Assembly: GCA_016858145.1 (NCBI GenBank)
Contig: JAEHOE010000108.1
Span: 395,858 to 459,857, forward strand
Origin: Edaphochlamys debaryana
Lineage: Eukaryota; Chlorophyta; Chlorophyceae; Chlamydomonadales
Reading direction: 5' to 3'
Length of the DNA stretch: 64,000 bases
Below the pieces are notes generated by a model. The model saw only the letters and a list, made by a program, of their open reading frames with translations, was not told the origin of the DNA and searched no databases. Numbering within the stretch: position 1 is the stretch's first letter; every line of letters starts with the position of its first letter. Positions 51,201 to 59,400 of the stretch are shown here, in pieces. The position numbers and the translations under genes were made by a program.

Positions 51201-51328
51201 CCTTTGCCGGACTGAGCAAAGGCAGGGTCTGGGAGCAGATTCTTGATACCGGGAGCTCGTCGGAGCGGATTGGTCGGAGCGTGTTCCCCCGGGAAGGCAA
51301 ATTCCCTGACTCCTTTGACCTTTGGTAG
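48205..51328 (+). CDS. Unidentified coiled-coil protein with organelle-type N-terminus (6 exons, about 529 aa, frame break in exon 4)
   Basis: I do not recognise the family. Exons: 48205-48339, 48715-49176, 49471-49566, 49724-50173, 50390-50691, 51185-51328. Exon 1 (MATASSRGAWGRLAHLARRS, donor AAT|GTAAGT) is Arg/Ser/Ala-rich like a transit peptide. Exon 2 begins with coiled-coil (LTEQLQKIEESLSASVRAAV). It then has three 14-residue repeats of the type QQERNSQLLGGVRE. Exon 3 reads HRGFWAVLEWELEGQVRLLE. Exon 4 starts as AELRVALERVRAIRIWN, but its second half (GIVYGMGNEIVYGMLTRYAA) is in another frame; the change lies near 49860-49930. Exon 5 holds ATVLLCVRNVIRRHHESAG. Exon 6 (WLRKPFAGLSKGRVWEQIL) ends FPDSFDLW-stop. 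It could be a live gene with a missed mini-intron or sequence error, or a recent pseudogene. Confidence 0.55.
48877..49003 (+). repeat. In-frame 42-nt tandem repeat, 3 copies, in exon 2
   Basis: The unit encodes QQ.RN.QLLGGVRE (14 residues); the copies read QQERNSQLLGGVRE, QQQSNGQLLGGVRE and QQERNGGLLGGVLG. Copies differ by a few bases, so the expansion is fairly recent. Confidence 0.9.
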
Positions 51329-51329
51329 T

Positions 51330-51965
51330 GCGTACGCTGGCCGAGCTGGACGTGCTGCGCGTGCCCGACATGGTGCTGCTGTCGGAGCCGGCGGCGGTGG
51401 CGGCGTTGGATCTGGCCGTGCGGCCGCTGCCGAGGGCCTTCAGCGCCGCCGCCGCCGCCGAGCCCTGCGCCCCCACGCCCCCCGCCGTACGCTTCCCACG
51501 ATGCGGCCCCACGGGAGATGTCCTGCCGGATCTGCCGTACGGAGGCTCAGATCAGGGGGCAATTGGGGGTTGGGCAATTGGGGGTGCGGAGGGCGAGGTG
51601 GCGGGGCCAGGTTCCGCCAACTGCGTTGTGTACTGGTTCGAGGCGGATTGCGGATCGGGTGGCTGGATCTCGACGTAGCCCGGATCCAGCAGCACGTACT
51701 ACGGCCACTGGACGAGCAACGTCCAGTTCCTGGATCCGGTGCTGCCACTGGTGGCGCCCGCCGTGGCGGCGGCTGGCGGGCTCATGGTACGGCTGGCGGC
51801 GGAGTGTGTGGTCGATCGGGTCCGCATGGGGGCGGAATGGGTGCAGCCGGGCGACGATTCGTCTTTCTCCGTGGACGAGGCCGGGGAGGGGGCAGAGGGG
51901 CCGGGGCAGGCGGGACCGTAGGGTTCGGCGGGGTTAGGGGGGGGGGTTAGGAGGAGAGGCGGATG
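51330..51965 (+). pseudogene. Decayed copy of the last exon of the arginine methyltransferase gene
   Basis: About 620 bp nearly identical to 46278-46890, including bases on both sides of exon 19, so it is a DNA-level duplication and not a spliced retrocopy. The splice acceptor cgtacgcag|gcc has become cgtacgctg|gcc. A CAG codon has become TAG at 51676-51678 (tcgacgtagcccg against tcgacgcagcccg). A short tandem insertion (gggcaattgggggt) is present near 51560. It begins within a few bases of the stop codon of the preceding gene and would lie in that gene's 3' UTR if transcribed. Confidence 0.92.
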
Positions 51966-52126
51966 GGGGGTAGAAGAACATCAACGAAGCGAAGCGCTTG
52001 GTTGTGGTGTGGCGTAGGGCGTTTTCCGCAGACTACGCAGGAGGAGACGACCTGTGGGGGGGGCTTGTTGTCGCCTGAAACTGGGAGGCCCGCGAGGGCA
52101 AAGGAACACAAGGGCACATGGCACAT
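51966..52126. other. Short spacer between the pseudo-exon and the retrotransposon LTR
   Basis: Unremarkable sequence; any target-site duplication of the retrotransposon would lie at its right end but cannot be checked without the other LTR. Confidence 0.4.
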
Positions 52127-52378
52127 TGTCAGGACACACTATGGTTCGTGGCATACCGATGCCGGCTGGGAAGACAAATTGCGAGCTAAGGCCAAGGGCG
52201 TAGCCCAGGACTCGCGGCTGGAGAACGGCGACTGACGGACGCCGTGCGGAGACGCGCTCCGAGTAGATTGTCGACAGGGTAGCACAGAGACTGCTTCGAC
52301 TGGCAGTAGAGAAGGCAAGGCATGCAACAACTCTGACGTTACAGGTCTCAGTACGCATGAAGCGGTGCATAAAGCGGT

Positions 52379-52403
52379 GCTCCCGTCATAACGAGACGGG
52401 AGC
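52379..52403. terminator. Perfect 9-bp hairpin inside the LTR
   Basis: gctcccgtc, loop ataacga, gacgggagc. Possibly an RNA end or packaging structure; no T-run follows. Confidence 0.5.
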
Positions 52404-52445
52404 TGAGCGCTAGCCTATCCTCACCGCGGGCGGAGTGAGGCTGCC

Positions 52446-52465
52446 GTACAGCATGCATGCTGTAC
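52446..52465. repeat. Perfect 20-bp palindrome in the LTR
   Basis: gtacagcatgcatgctgtac reads the same on both strands. It could be a dimeric protein binding site. Confidence 0.9.
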
Positions 52466-52845
52466 CATACAAGTGCATGGCGCACACACAGGTCGTTCTC
52501 CCTTGTCAACCTCCACAACTCCCAGCAACCACCGAACTCCTACGATAGTGTGGCAGCGACGATACTGTGCTCTGTCAGCTGTCAGGACACACTATGGTTC
52601 GTGGCATACCGATGCCGGCTGGGAAGACTCCCCCCCTTGGCGGCTCAGAGCCAATAGAGCTCACCCCTACTGAAAAGCACGCAGTCGAAACCGGCTCGAA
52701 GCCATACTCCTAAGTCAGAAGCAGTTCGCTCAACGACAGACAACAATCTCCCCCAGCCAACTCCAGCGGCTTAGCTCCTACCATGCTAACGGTCTCTGCC
52801 AAGCGACAGCCTGCAAGACTCGTAACCCAGGCTACACCTCCTCAG

Positions 52846-55800
52846 CTACGCGTGCACCCAATGCTCGGCGCGTCCCTTCCCAATTCCTCGCATCAGCTGC
52901 GCTTTCATCGTTCCATCCCGAAACACAATCAGCCAAGCTCCAGGCTTTCCGCCAACGTATCCGCAGGATTCTCCAGTGATGACAGCCAGCCTCTCCTCGT
53001 CCAGAAGGCGGGTAAGAAGTGCAGCCCAAGCAGGCGGCGGGGCCGTCAGCAAGCGCCGTGGGATGAAGGCCGCGACCAGTGGCACCATGGCGATGGTCAG
53101 GGGCAACCAGAAGGGCAGCAGCTCCGGGTGTGGAGCCGAGATGATGAGCCAGGACTCGCCGGGCGTGGCGAGGCGGCGGTAGGTACCCGGTTGCAGCGGG
53201 TCGAGCTTGGGCCAGCCGGATGCGGTGTTGGCCCGGCCCTGGTTCGCGCTGACGGTGTAGCCGCGGGCACGCAGCGCCAGGGCCAAGGTTTCGTCACCGG
53301 CGCAGGGGTCCAGAATGACCGGTGAGCGGCTAGCGTCCAGATAGTCCAGGAGCGAGCTCAAAGCCTCCTCAGTAGGCGCGGGTGTGACCGCGTGCGAGAG
53401 GGTCTCCGGCATGCTGGCGGCCAGTTCGGGCACCGAGCGGAGCTGCAAGAGGGCAGCGGCTTGGGCGCTCGCAGAGGAGAGGTCCCAGTGATCAGGCAAC
53501 GCCAAGGGCGGGGCCCCGGCGGCGACAGAGAGGACCGTGGCTGACGGAAGGGCGCAGCCCTTAGCCGCGCGCAGAGTCAGCCGCTCCACGGTGCCGTCGG
53601 TGTAGCGCACTTCGATGGGGCGGTTGCGTGGTTCGGCAGTGGTGTAGTGCAAGGTGCCCCGGCGCTCCACAAGAGCTTTGGTGGCGGGGTCACGGACCTT
53701 GCGGGAGCAGGCGGCTCCCTCGAGCGTCTGGGCTTCAGCGATGCGCTGACGGCCCTGGGCGTTTGGGAACAGCTGTGGCGCCGGCGCCTCGCGGGGTGCG
53801 GGCGCGGGTTGTTGGTTGATGGTTGACGGGGTCACGCCGCGGGCGTGGCAGTCAGGGCAGGTCCAGGTGCCGCGGGGCACTGACCTGAGCGGCGGCTGGA
53901 GGCAGTAGAGGTGCCATCCCGTGCCACAGCCGTCGCACATGACCATCTTAGACTCGTCGCCTGGGAAGGCGCAGATCTCGCATGGCAGATCCAGCGGAGG
54001 GATGGCGATGCGGGGATCGATGATCGGGTCCAAGTCTTGGAGGTGACAGGGTGCAAGGTTGCTGACGTGCTCCTTGCGCGTGGTGCCATCCCTACCGGTG
54101 AGGGTGGCCACGCCTTCAGCGCTGACAGCGACGATGCGCAGCACCGTGTTGCGGACAGGGAGCTGGAGCGTGTTGTTCTGGTTGCGCAGGATGACGTACA
54201 CGTAGTCGCCCACGTTAAACTTGGTGAACCGGGGCTTGTAGCCGCCGGCCCTCACGCGCGCGTAGTTGTGACGGTCGCGCCACTGCGCCGTGAGCAGGTT
54301 GTGGCCGTTGAAGGGGGCGGCTTGCTGCACGTTGTGCGCACGCAGCATCACGAGTTGATCCGCCCGCTGGGGGTCGAGATCGGGATCTATGGCCTCAGCC
54401 CAGAGCTCCTGGGCGCCCAGAGGTACCATGGGCGGGGCCCCGTACATAAGCTCGAAGGGGGACTTGCCGGTCGACTTCTGCGGGGAGCAACGGTAGCCCA
54501 GCAGGATCCAGGGTAGGTAGTCGTCCCACTTCTCAGCAGAGACGTTCTGCGCACAGTATTTGCGAAGCGACCGCTTGCAAATCTGCACTACTCGCTCAGC
54601 CGCACCGTTGGACTGTGGGTGATTGGGCGAAGTAGTCCGGTGGTCGATAAAGCACTGTTCAAGCAGGGCAGCGAAGGCTCCCTGGAACTCCGAGCCGCCG
54701 TCCGTGACCACCTCCGCCGGGGCAGAGAAGCGGGCCAGGACGTTGGCGAGGAAAGCGTTGGCCACCTCCTCTGAGCTCTTGTCTCGCAGCGGAATCATCT
54801 CCACGTGCTTGGTCCAGGACTCCACGCACACCATCACGTACCGGTAGCCCGAATGCGTGGCGGTGAGGGGGCCTGCCAGGTCAACGTGCCAGCGAAAGAA
54901 GGGCCCTCGGATTGGCAGAGGGTGCAGCTCCCGAGGGGTCACGTTGCCTGTAGTGTTGGCACGGTCGCAGAGCGCGCAGCGCTGTACAACATACTCAACA
55001 TCTCTAGACATACCTTGCCACCAGTAGCCGTTCTGGATCAGGCAGAGCGTGCGGCGAGCGCCCCAGTGGCCCAAGCGGTGATGCGCCTCCTCAATGATGG
55101 CTTGGCGTTGCTCAGGTGGGGGCACCTCACGCATGGTGGCGTTAGGCATGCGGCGATAGAGGCGCTTGACGCGCTCATCGTACCGGTAGTTGATGGCTCG
55201 GCGCGCCACGCGCCTGGCTGCCTCACCTCCAAGGCCCGCGGGGCAGATGCCTTGCGAAAGGTAATGCAGCAGCGGCTTGTCCTCCCAGGGATCACAGTAG
55301 CGTCCAGCTCCAAGCTCCTGACGATCGGTGATGGCGGCGACGTCGGAGATTAGGGCAGAAGTCCAGCGCTCGTTGGTCTGGTTGTGCTGTACGGCGCCGG
55401 TGATCAGGGCCGCAGGCTGGGCCGCTGCATAGTTGTTTTGACGCTCCTCACCCCCCCCCAGCGGGGCAGCCGGCGGTGCCTGAAGTGGAGGCATCCGGGC
55501 CATGTGGTGTGGGGTTATGAAGGCGCGCTGCAGGGCCTGCGCACCCGTGAAGAGGCGGGCGGCCGCCGGCGCTTGGAGGCCTAAGAGTACTGCTTCGGGG
55601 GCCGTCGGGACGACGAGGGTGCCATCCTCTCGCGGCTCCAGCAGGGAAGCGGGTTCGAGGCCTGAGACGGTGCAGATCTCCTCTGGATCCAGCGGCGACG
55701 GCGGTGCTGAACGGATGGTGGGAAATTCCATGGCGCGCAGGTCACCTGGGGGCAGGACCGTGACCGTGCGGCCCGGCACGTCGCATGCGGCGTAGGGGGG

Positions 55801-56493
55801 GCCGAGAAGCGCCTCGCAGATGGGCAACTGACGCGACGGCAGGGCGTCAGAGGCAGCGAGGTTGCTCGGGGCCCAGGCGCCGTTGGTGACGATGCGCCGC
55901 AGGTGCTCGATGGCGGCTAAGTTGGTGTAGTAGTCCCGCAGCGAATGCTGGGGCCTACCCAGCAAGGCCGTGTCTAAAGTCAGACCATTGCCGAAGGGCG
56001 TGTCCTCGGTCGTTGGCAGGTTGCCCTCCAGAAGGTAACCCGGGGGAAGGCGGGGCTGCAGCTCCTGAAGACGGCCGAGTAGGTCCAAGACTCGCTCGGG
56101 CGGGACCCGGTAGGAGTCCAGGTTGGCCAGCACGAGCCACTGTTGCCCAGCGTTGGCGGAGGCGTTGAGCAGGTGCTCGTTGCTGAGGGGGCCCGGCGGC
56201 AGGGCTGCCCAGGGCGCCTCCACGGCGGAGCCGCGGATTTGGCGGGGAAAGGAAGCACGGAGCCAGCCCAGACGACGGCGCAGCAGCGCCCGCTCCTCCT
56301 CCGGCGCGCCCCAGGCGTGGTACTCGCGCACCGTCCAGCCTGCCCTGAGGCAGGCCTCGAGGCCCGTGGCGGCAGAGGTGCCGCACTCGACCACCACCAG
56401 CCCGTCGGTGAACGCCCGCTCCAAGAAATGGTGGGAAGCAGGCTGGTGTCGAGGGAAACCGTGGTGCTGTTGCCCGTGCGGCGAGGCCGAGGG
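52846..56493 (-). CDS. Retrotransposon pol, second frame: methyltransferase-like, integrase, PHD finger, methyltransferase-like
   Basis: An open frame of about 1,200 codons. Residues below are counted from nt 56424, where the clear coding signal begins with a non-ATG codon; the frame is open from 56493. It overlaps the RT frame and needs a frame change, so it is not separately started. Residues about 8-130: Rossmann-like GLVVVECGTSAATGLEACLR followed by ANLDSYRVP, loosely like a C5-methyltransferase core without catalytic motifs. Residues about 445-490: zinc-binding integrase head (HHRLGHWG..C..C). Residues 510-612: catalytic core D515 (WHVDLAG), D575 (VVTDGG), E610 (QSNGAAERV). Near 739: GDYVYVIL. 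Residues 814-860: PHD finger CEICAF..CDGCGTGWHLYC..CPDC, where chromodomain-bearing Gypsy elements carry a chromodomain. Residues about 1022-1170: VILDPCAGDETLALALRARG, an N6-adenine-type Rossmann motif, but with ISAPH where NPPY would be. Confidence 0.82.
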   Translation of the reverse strand, partial: PSASPHGQQHHGFPRHQPASHHFLERAFTDGLVVVECGTSAATGLEACLRAGWTVREYHAWGAPEEERALLRRRLGWLRASFPRQIRGSAVEAPWAALPPGPLSNEHLLNASANAGQQWLVLANLDSYRVPPERVLDLLGRLQELQPRLPPGYLLEGNLPTTEDTPFGNGLTLDTALLGRPQHSLRDYYTNLAAIEHLRRIVTNGAWAPSNLAASDALPSRQLPICEALLGPPYAACDVPGRTVTVLPPGDLRAMEFPTIRSAPPSPLDPEEICTVSGLEPASLLEPREDGTLVVPTAPEAVLLGLQAPAAARLFTGAQALQRAFITPHHMARMPPLQAPPAAPLGGGEERQNNYAAAQPAALITGAVQHNQTNERWTSALISDVAAITDRQELGAGRYCDPWEDKPLLHYLSQGICPAGLGGEAARRVARRAINYRYDERVKRLYRRMPNATMREVPPPEQRQAIIEEAHHRLGHWGARRTLCLIQNGYWWQGMSRDVEYVVQRCALCDRANTTGNVTPRELHPLPIRGPFFRWHVDLAGPLTATHSGYRYVMVCVESWTKHVEMIPLRDKSSEEVANAFLANVLARFSAPAEVVTDGGSEFQGAFAALLEQCFIDHRTTSPNHPQSNGAAERVVQICKRSLRKYCAQNVSAEKWDDYLPWILLGYRCSPQKSTGKSPFELMYGAPPMVPLGAQELWAEAIDPDLDPQRADQLVMLRAHNVQQAAPFNGHNLLTAQWRDRHNYARVRAGGYKPRFTKFNVGDYVYVILRNQNNTLQLPVRNTVLRIVAVSAEGVATLTGRDGTTRKEHVSNLAPCHLQDLDPIIDPRIAIPPLDLPCEICAFPGDESKMVMCDGCGTGWHLYCLQPPLRSVPRGTWTCPDCHARGVTPSTINQQPAPAPREAPAPQLFPNAQGRQRIAEAQTLEGAACSRKVRDPATKALVERRGTLHYTTAEPRNRPIEVRYTDGTVERLTLRAAKGCALPSATVLSVAAGAPPLALPDHWDLSSASAQAAALLQLRSVPELAASMPETLSHAVTPAPTEEALSSLLDYLDASRSPVILDPCAGDETLALALRARGYTVSANQGRANTASGWPKLDPLQPGTYRRLATPGESWLIISAPHPELLPFWLPLTIAMVPLVAAFIPRRLLTAPPPAWAALLTRLLDEERLAVITGESCGYVGGKPGAWLIVFRDGTMKAQLMRGIGKGRAEHWVHA

Positions 56494-59400
56494 CTAGGCA
56501 GGGGAAGCGCGCGCAGCGCGTCCCTGGCTTCACGTACGATGCGGTTGGCTATAACGTTGGCTAGCCGGGTCTGCAGCTGCGCAGCAGTGCAGTCCGGGTC
56601 TGATGGTCTCTCAATGGCGTCAGAGGCCGTGCCGTTGCCGCCAGCCAGCAGCTCATCGGGAGAGAGCGTGAGGGCGGAGCCCTGCCCCGTCACGGCTGCC
56701 AGGATGGAGAAGTCCTCCCGGGCGCGCTGTGCCAGGGCTTGGACAGCTGACATGAGAACGGTGGGCTGCGCCGCAGGCGTGACGGTGGGATACGGGACCA
56801 GCTTGGGCACCGGCGGCCGAGGGTCAGAGTCCTCGTCCATCCGCGCGCCCGAGCCGTCAGCGCTCGAAGGCATGGGCGAGCGGCTGAGGGTGTCAGCGTT
56901 GTGGTGCAGCTTGCCAGGGCGATGCGCCACGTTAAAGTCGTATTCTTGCATGAGGAGGGCCCAGCGCGCGTACTGCCCCACTAGGTTTTGATTCTCCATT
57001 AGCCAAAGCAGCGGCGCGTGGTCGGTCACCAAGGTGAAGCGCCAGCCCAGCAGGTAGGGGCGTAACATCTTCATTGCCCAGCAGGCCGCCAGCATCTCAC
57101 CCTTGTACGACGTGTAGTTGCGCTCATGCTGGTTGAGGGAGCGGGAGATGCAGGCGCACATGTACTCGTTGCCATCATCGTCCAGCTGACCCAGCACGGC
57201 GCTGATGCCCACGTTGGAGAAGTCCGTATGGAGGATAAGCTCACGGTTGGGGTCAGGGTTGCGCAGCAGGCGGTTGTTGGTGGCAAATTTGGCCTTGAGC
57301 CGATCCAGCACCTCCTGGTGCTTGGGCTGCCAGGTCTCGGGGCCCCAGACCACGCCCTTCTTGGTCAGCTCGTAGAGGGGGCTGGCGATGCAGGCAAAGT
57401 CAGGGATGTAACAACGGTAGTAGTTGCACATGCCGAGGAGAGACTGGAGCTCGGTGAGCGAGCGAGGGGGCTGGATGGCTTGGATAGCTGCTATCTTAGC
57501 CTGGACTGGGCGAAGCCCGTCCGCGCTGATCATGTGTCCCAAGAACTCTATCTTGTCAGCCGCCACCACGGTTTTGTCCGGGTGCAGCTTGATGTTGATG
57601 TCGGCGAGCATGGTAAGAAACCGAGCCAGATTTTGCTCATGCTCCTCCGCTGTACTGCCTGTTACTGCCGCGTCGTCCACAAAGATATGTACTACGTCCT
57701 GCAGGCCGTACTGCCGTACGTGATGACTAAGCACTCGCTGCCAAGCTGCCGTAGCATTGACTGCCCGTACATCAAGCGCTTGTAGCGATAGAGCGTGTTG
57801 CACCACCAGAAGGAGGTCTTGGTCGCGGTCCTCCTCGGCCAGGGGCAGCTGATTGAAGGCCGCTCGGCAGTCACACTTCGTGATGAACTTGGCACCCAAG
57901 ATCCGCGCGAACAGCTCCTCCGGCGCCGGGGGACGGAAGTAGTCACGCACGCTCGCTGCATTGACCCTCCGGGCGTCGGCGCAGTACCTTTTATCGCCTG
58001 AAGCATAGGTGCCGTCTAGCCCTTTCTTCCCAGGCATGGTGACGTTCATCGCGTACTTGGTCGAGTTGGAGGGCTCGATGATGTCGGCCTCCAGCAGCTC
58101 TCGACACTTGCCGTCTTCGACGGCGCGCTCAGCAGCAGAGTGACGGCGGGGGGCCTCGAAGATCGGGTTGTCATGCTTGAGCTCGATCTTGACTGGGCCC
58201 AAGTCCCCTCGGTAGCAGCCGATGTCCTTGAGGCTGTGGGCGAAGAGGTGGTCGTACTTCTGCATGAGGGCCTTGATGCTGTCCCGTTCCGCCTCGGTCA
58301 TGTCTGGGCGGATGCAGAGGGTGTAGCCAGCCGCTTGCTTAACGAAGGTGGAGTCCTCGGGCGGGGCCCGAGTGCCGTCAGGCGTGGTGACGAAGGCAGG
58401 AGAGGCCTCAGCGGCGAGGGCAGCCGTCAGCGGAGCCGCGGGGCTGGGGGCCGCAGACCCGCCAGGCGGCGCTGCCACCGGCGGTGTCGATTGGGGGCTG
58501 AGGCGCACGCGATGCATGGCCTCCTCCAGGGAGCTGTTGGCGGGTGAGAGCTCCAGCTGAGCCCAGCTGGGAGCCGCCCACTGCCCTCCCTGCTGGTAAG
58601 CCGGGTGGGGCACGCAGTGCGGGGCAGCGTCAGCGAGACGCCAGCAGCTGAGCAGCACCAGGCAGGTGAGGGCGAAGGTGAACGTCTTGAACGTGTTGAG
58701 GCGCCAGCGGTGCGGAGACGCTGAGCTGGTGTTGGTGGGCGGCACCATCAGCTTGGGCTTGGCGGGCTTGGCGCCTGCCGTCGCCGCCCAGCGCTCCGCG
58801 CGGCGCCGTAGGAACTCACGCTTGGCCATGGTGCGGTACTCCTCCCTTGTCCGGTCTATTTCTATCTGTGCCAGAGCGCGCCGCTCCTGCTGGCGGCGCA
58901 GCTCCCTGCGCGCATGGCGTCGCAGCCGCCGGTCCAGGCTGCGCGTCACGTGCCGCAGCATCATACGGCCAAGCTGGTGCTGCAGAGCGTCGAGCTTGGC
59001 CGCGTAGGCAGCCAGCTCGTCGTCCAGCTCGCCCTCCTCGCCCCCGCTAGTCGAGCCAAAGTCATCGTACTCGCTGTCGGTGGAGCAGGCCCCGTAGGTA
59101 TCGAGGAAGGGCACCGGGCCGTAGATGGGGCTGTTGGCGATTAGGCGCGACAGGGCACGGGCCCCGTGCCTGCGAGGGATGGAGAGGGCATAGTCGTCCT
59201 CGCTGGAGCAGAAGGTGCGTCCGTCCAGATCATACAGCAGGTGCACGACCCGAGCGAGGCTCAGGCCATACGTCTTGGGCCGTACGGTGCAGTACCCGTT
59301 GTGCCAGGGAGAGGGTACCGCTCCCCCAGCGTTGCCGGGAGAGGGTGACTCACCGTCGCCGTCGACCTGGCTCATGACGATGCGGTCGTGGAAGTCCGTG

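Larger units (their letters stand above)
52127..52745 (-). mobile_element. Probable 3' LTR of the Gypsy-type retrotransposon
   Basis: On the minus strand a purine-rich tract (GGCTGGGGGAGA) follows the end of pol. The next bases, TGTTGTCTG, can be an LTR start, and a matching ..CCTGACA end is found 619 bp on. Inside are a 49-bp direct repeat (52127-52175 and 52580-52628), a perfect 20-bp palindrome (52446-52465) and a 9-bp-stem hairpin (52379-52403). The partner LTR lies outside the window, so borders are tentative. Confidence 0.5.

Noticed and set aside
51185..51950. Extension of the unidentified gene into the methyltransferase-like sequence
   Set aside because: The unidentified gene's last exon closes with its own stop at 51326-51328; the copied exon lacks an acceptor and has an internal stop.
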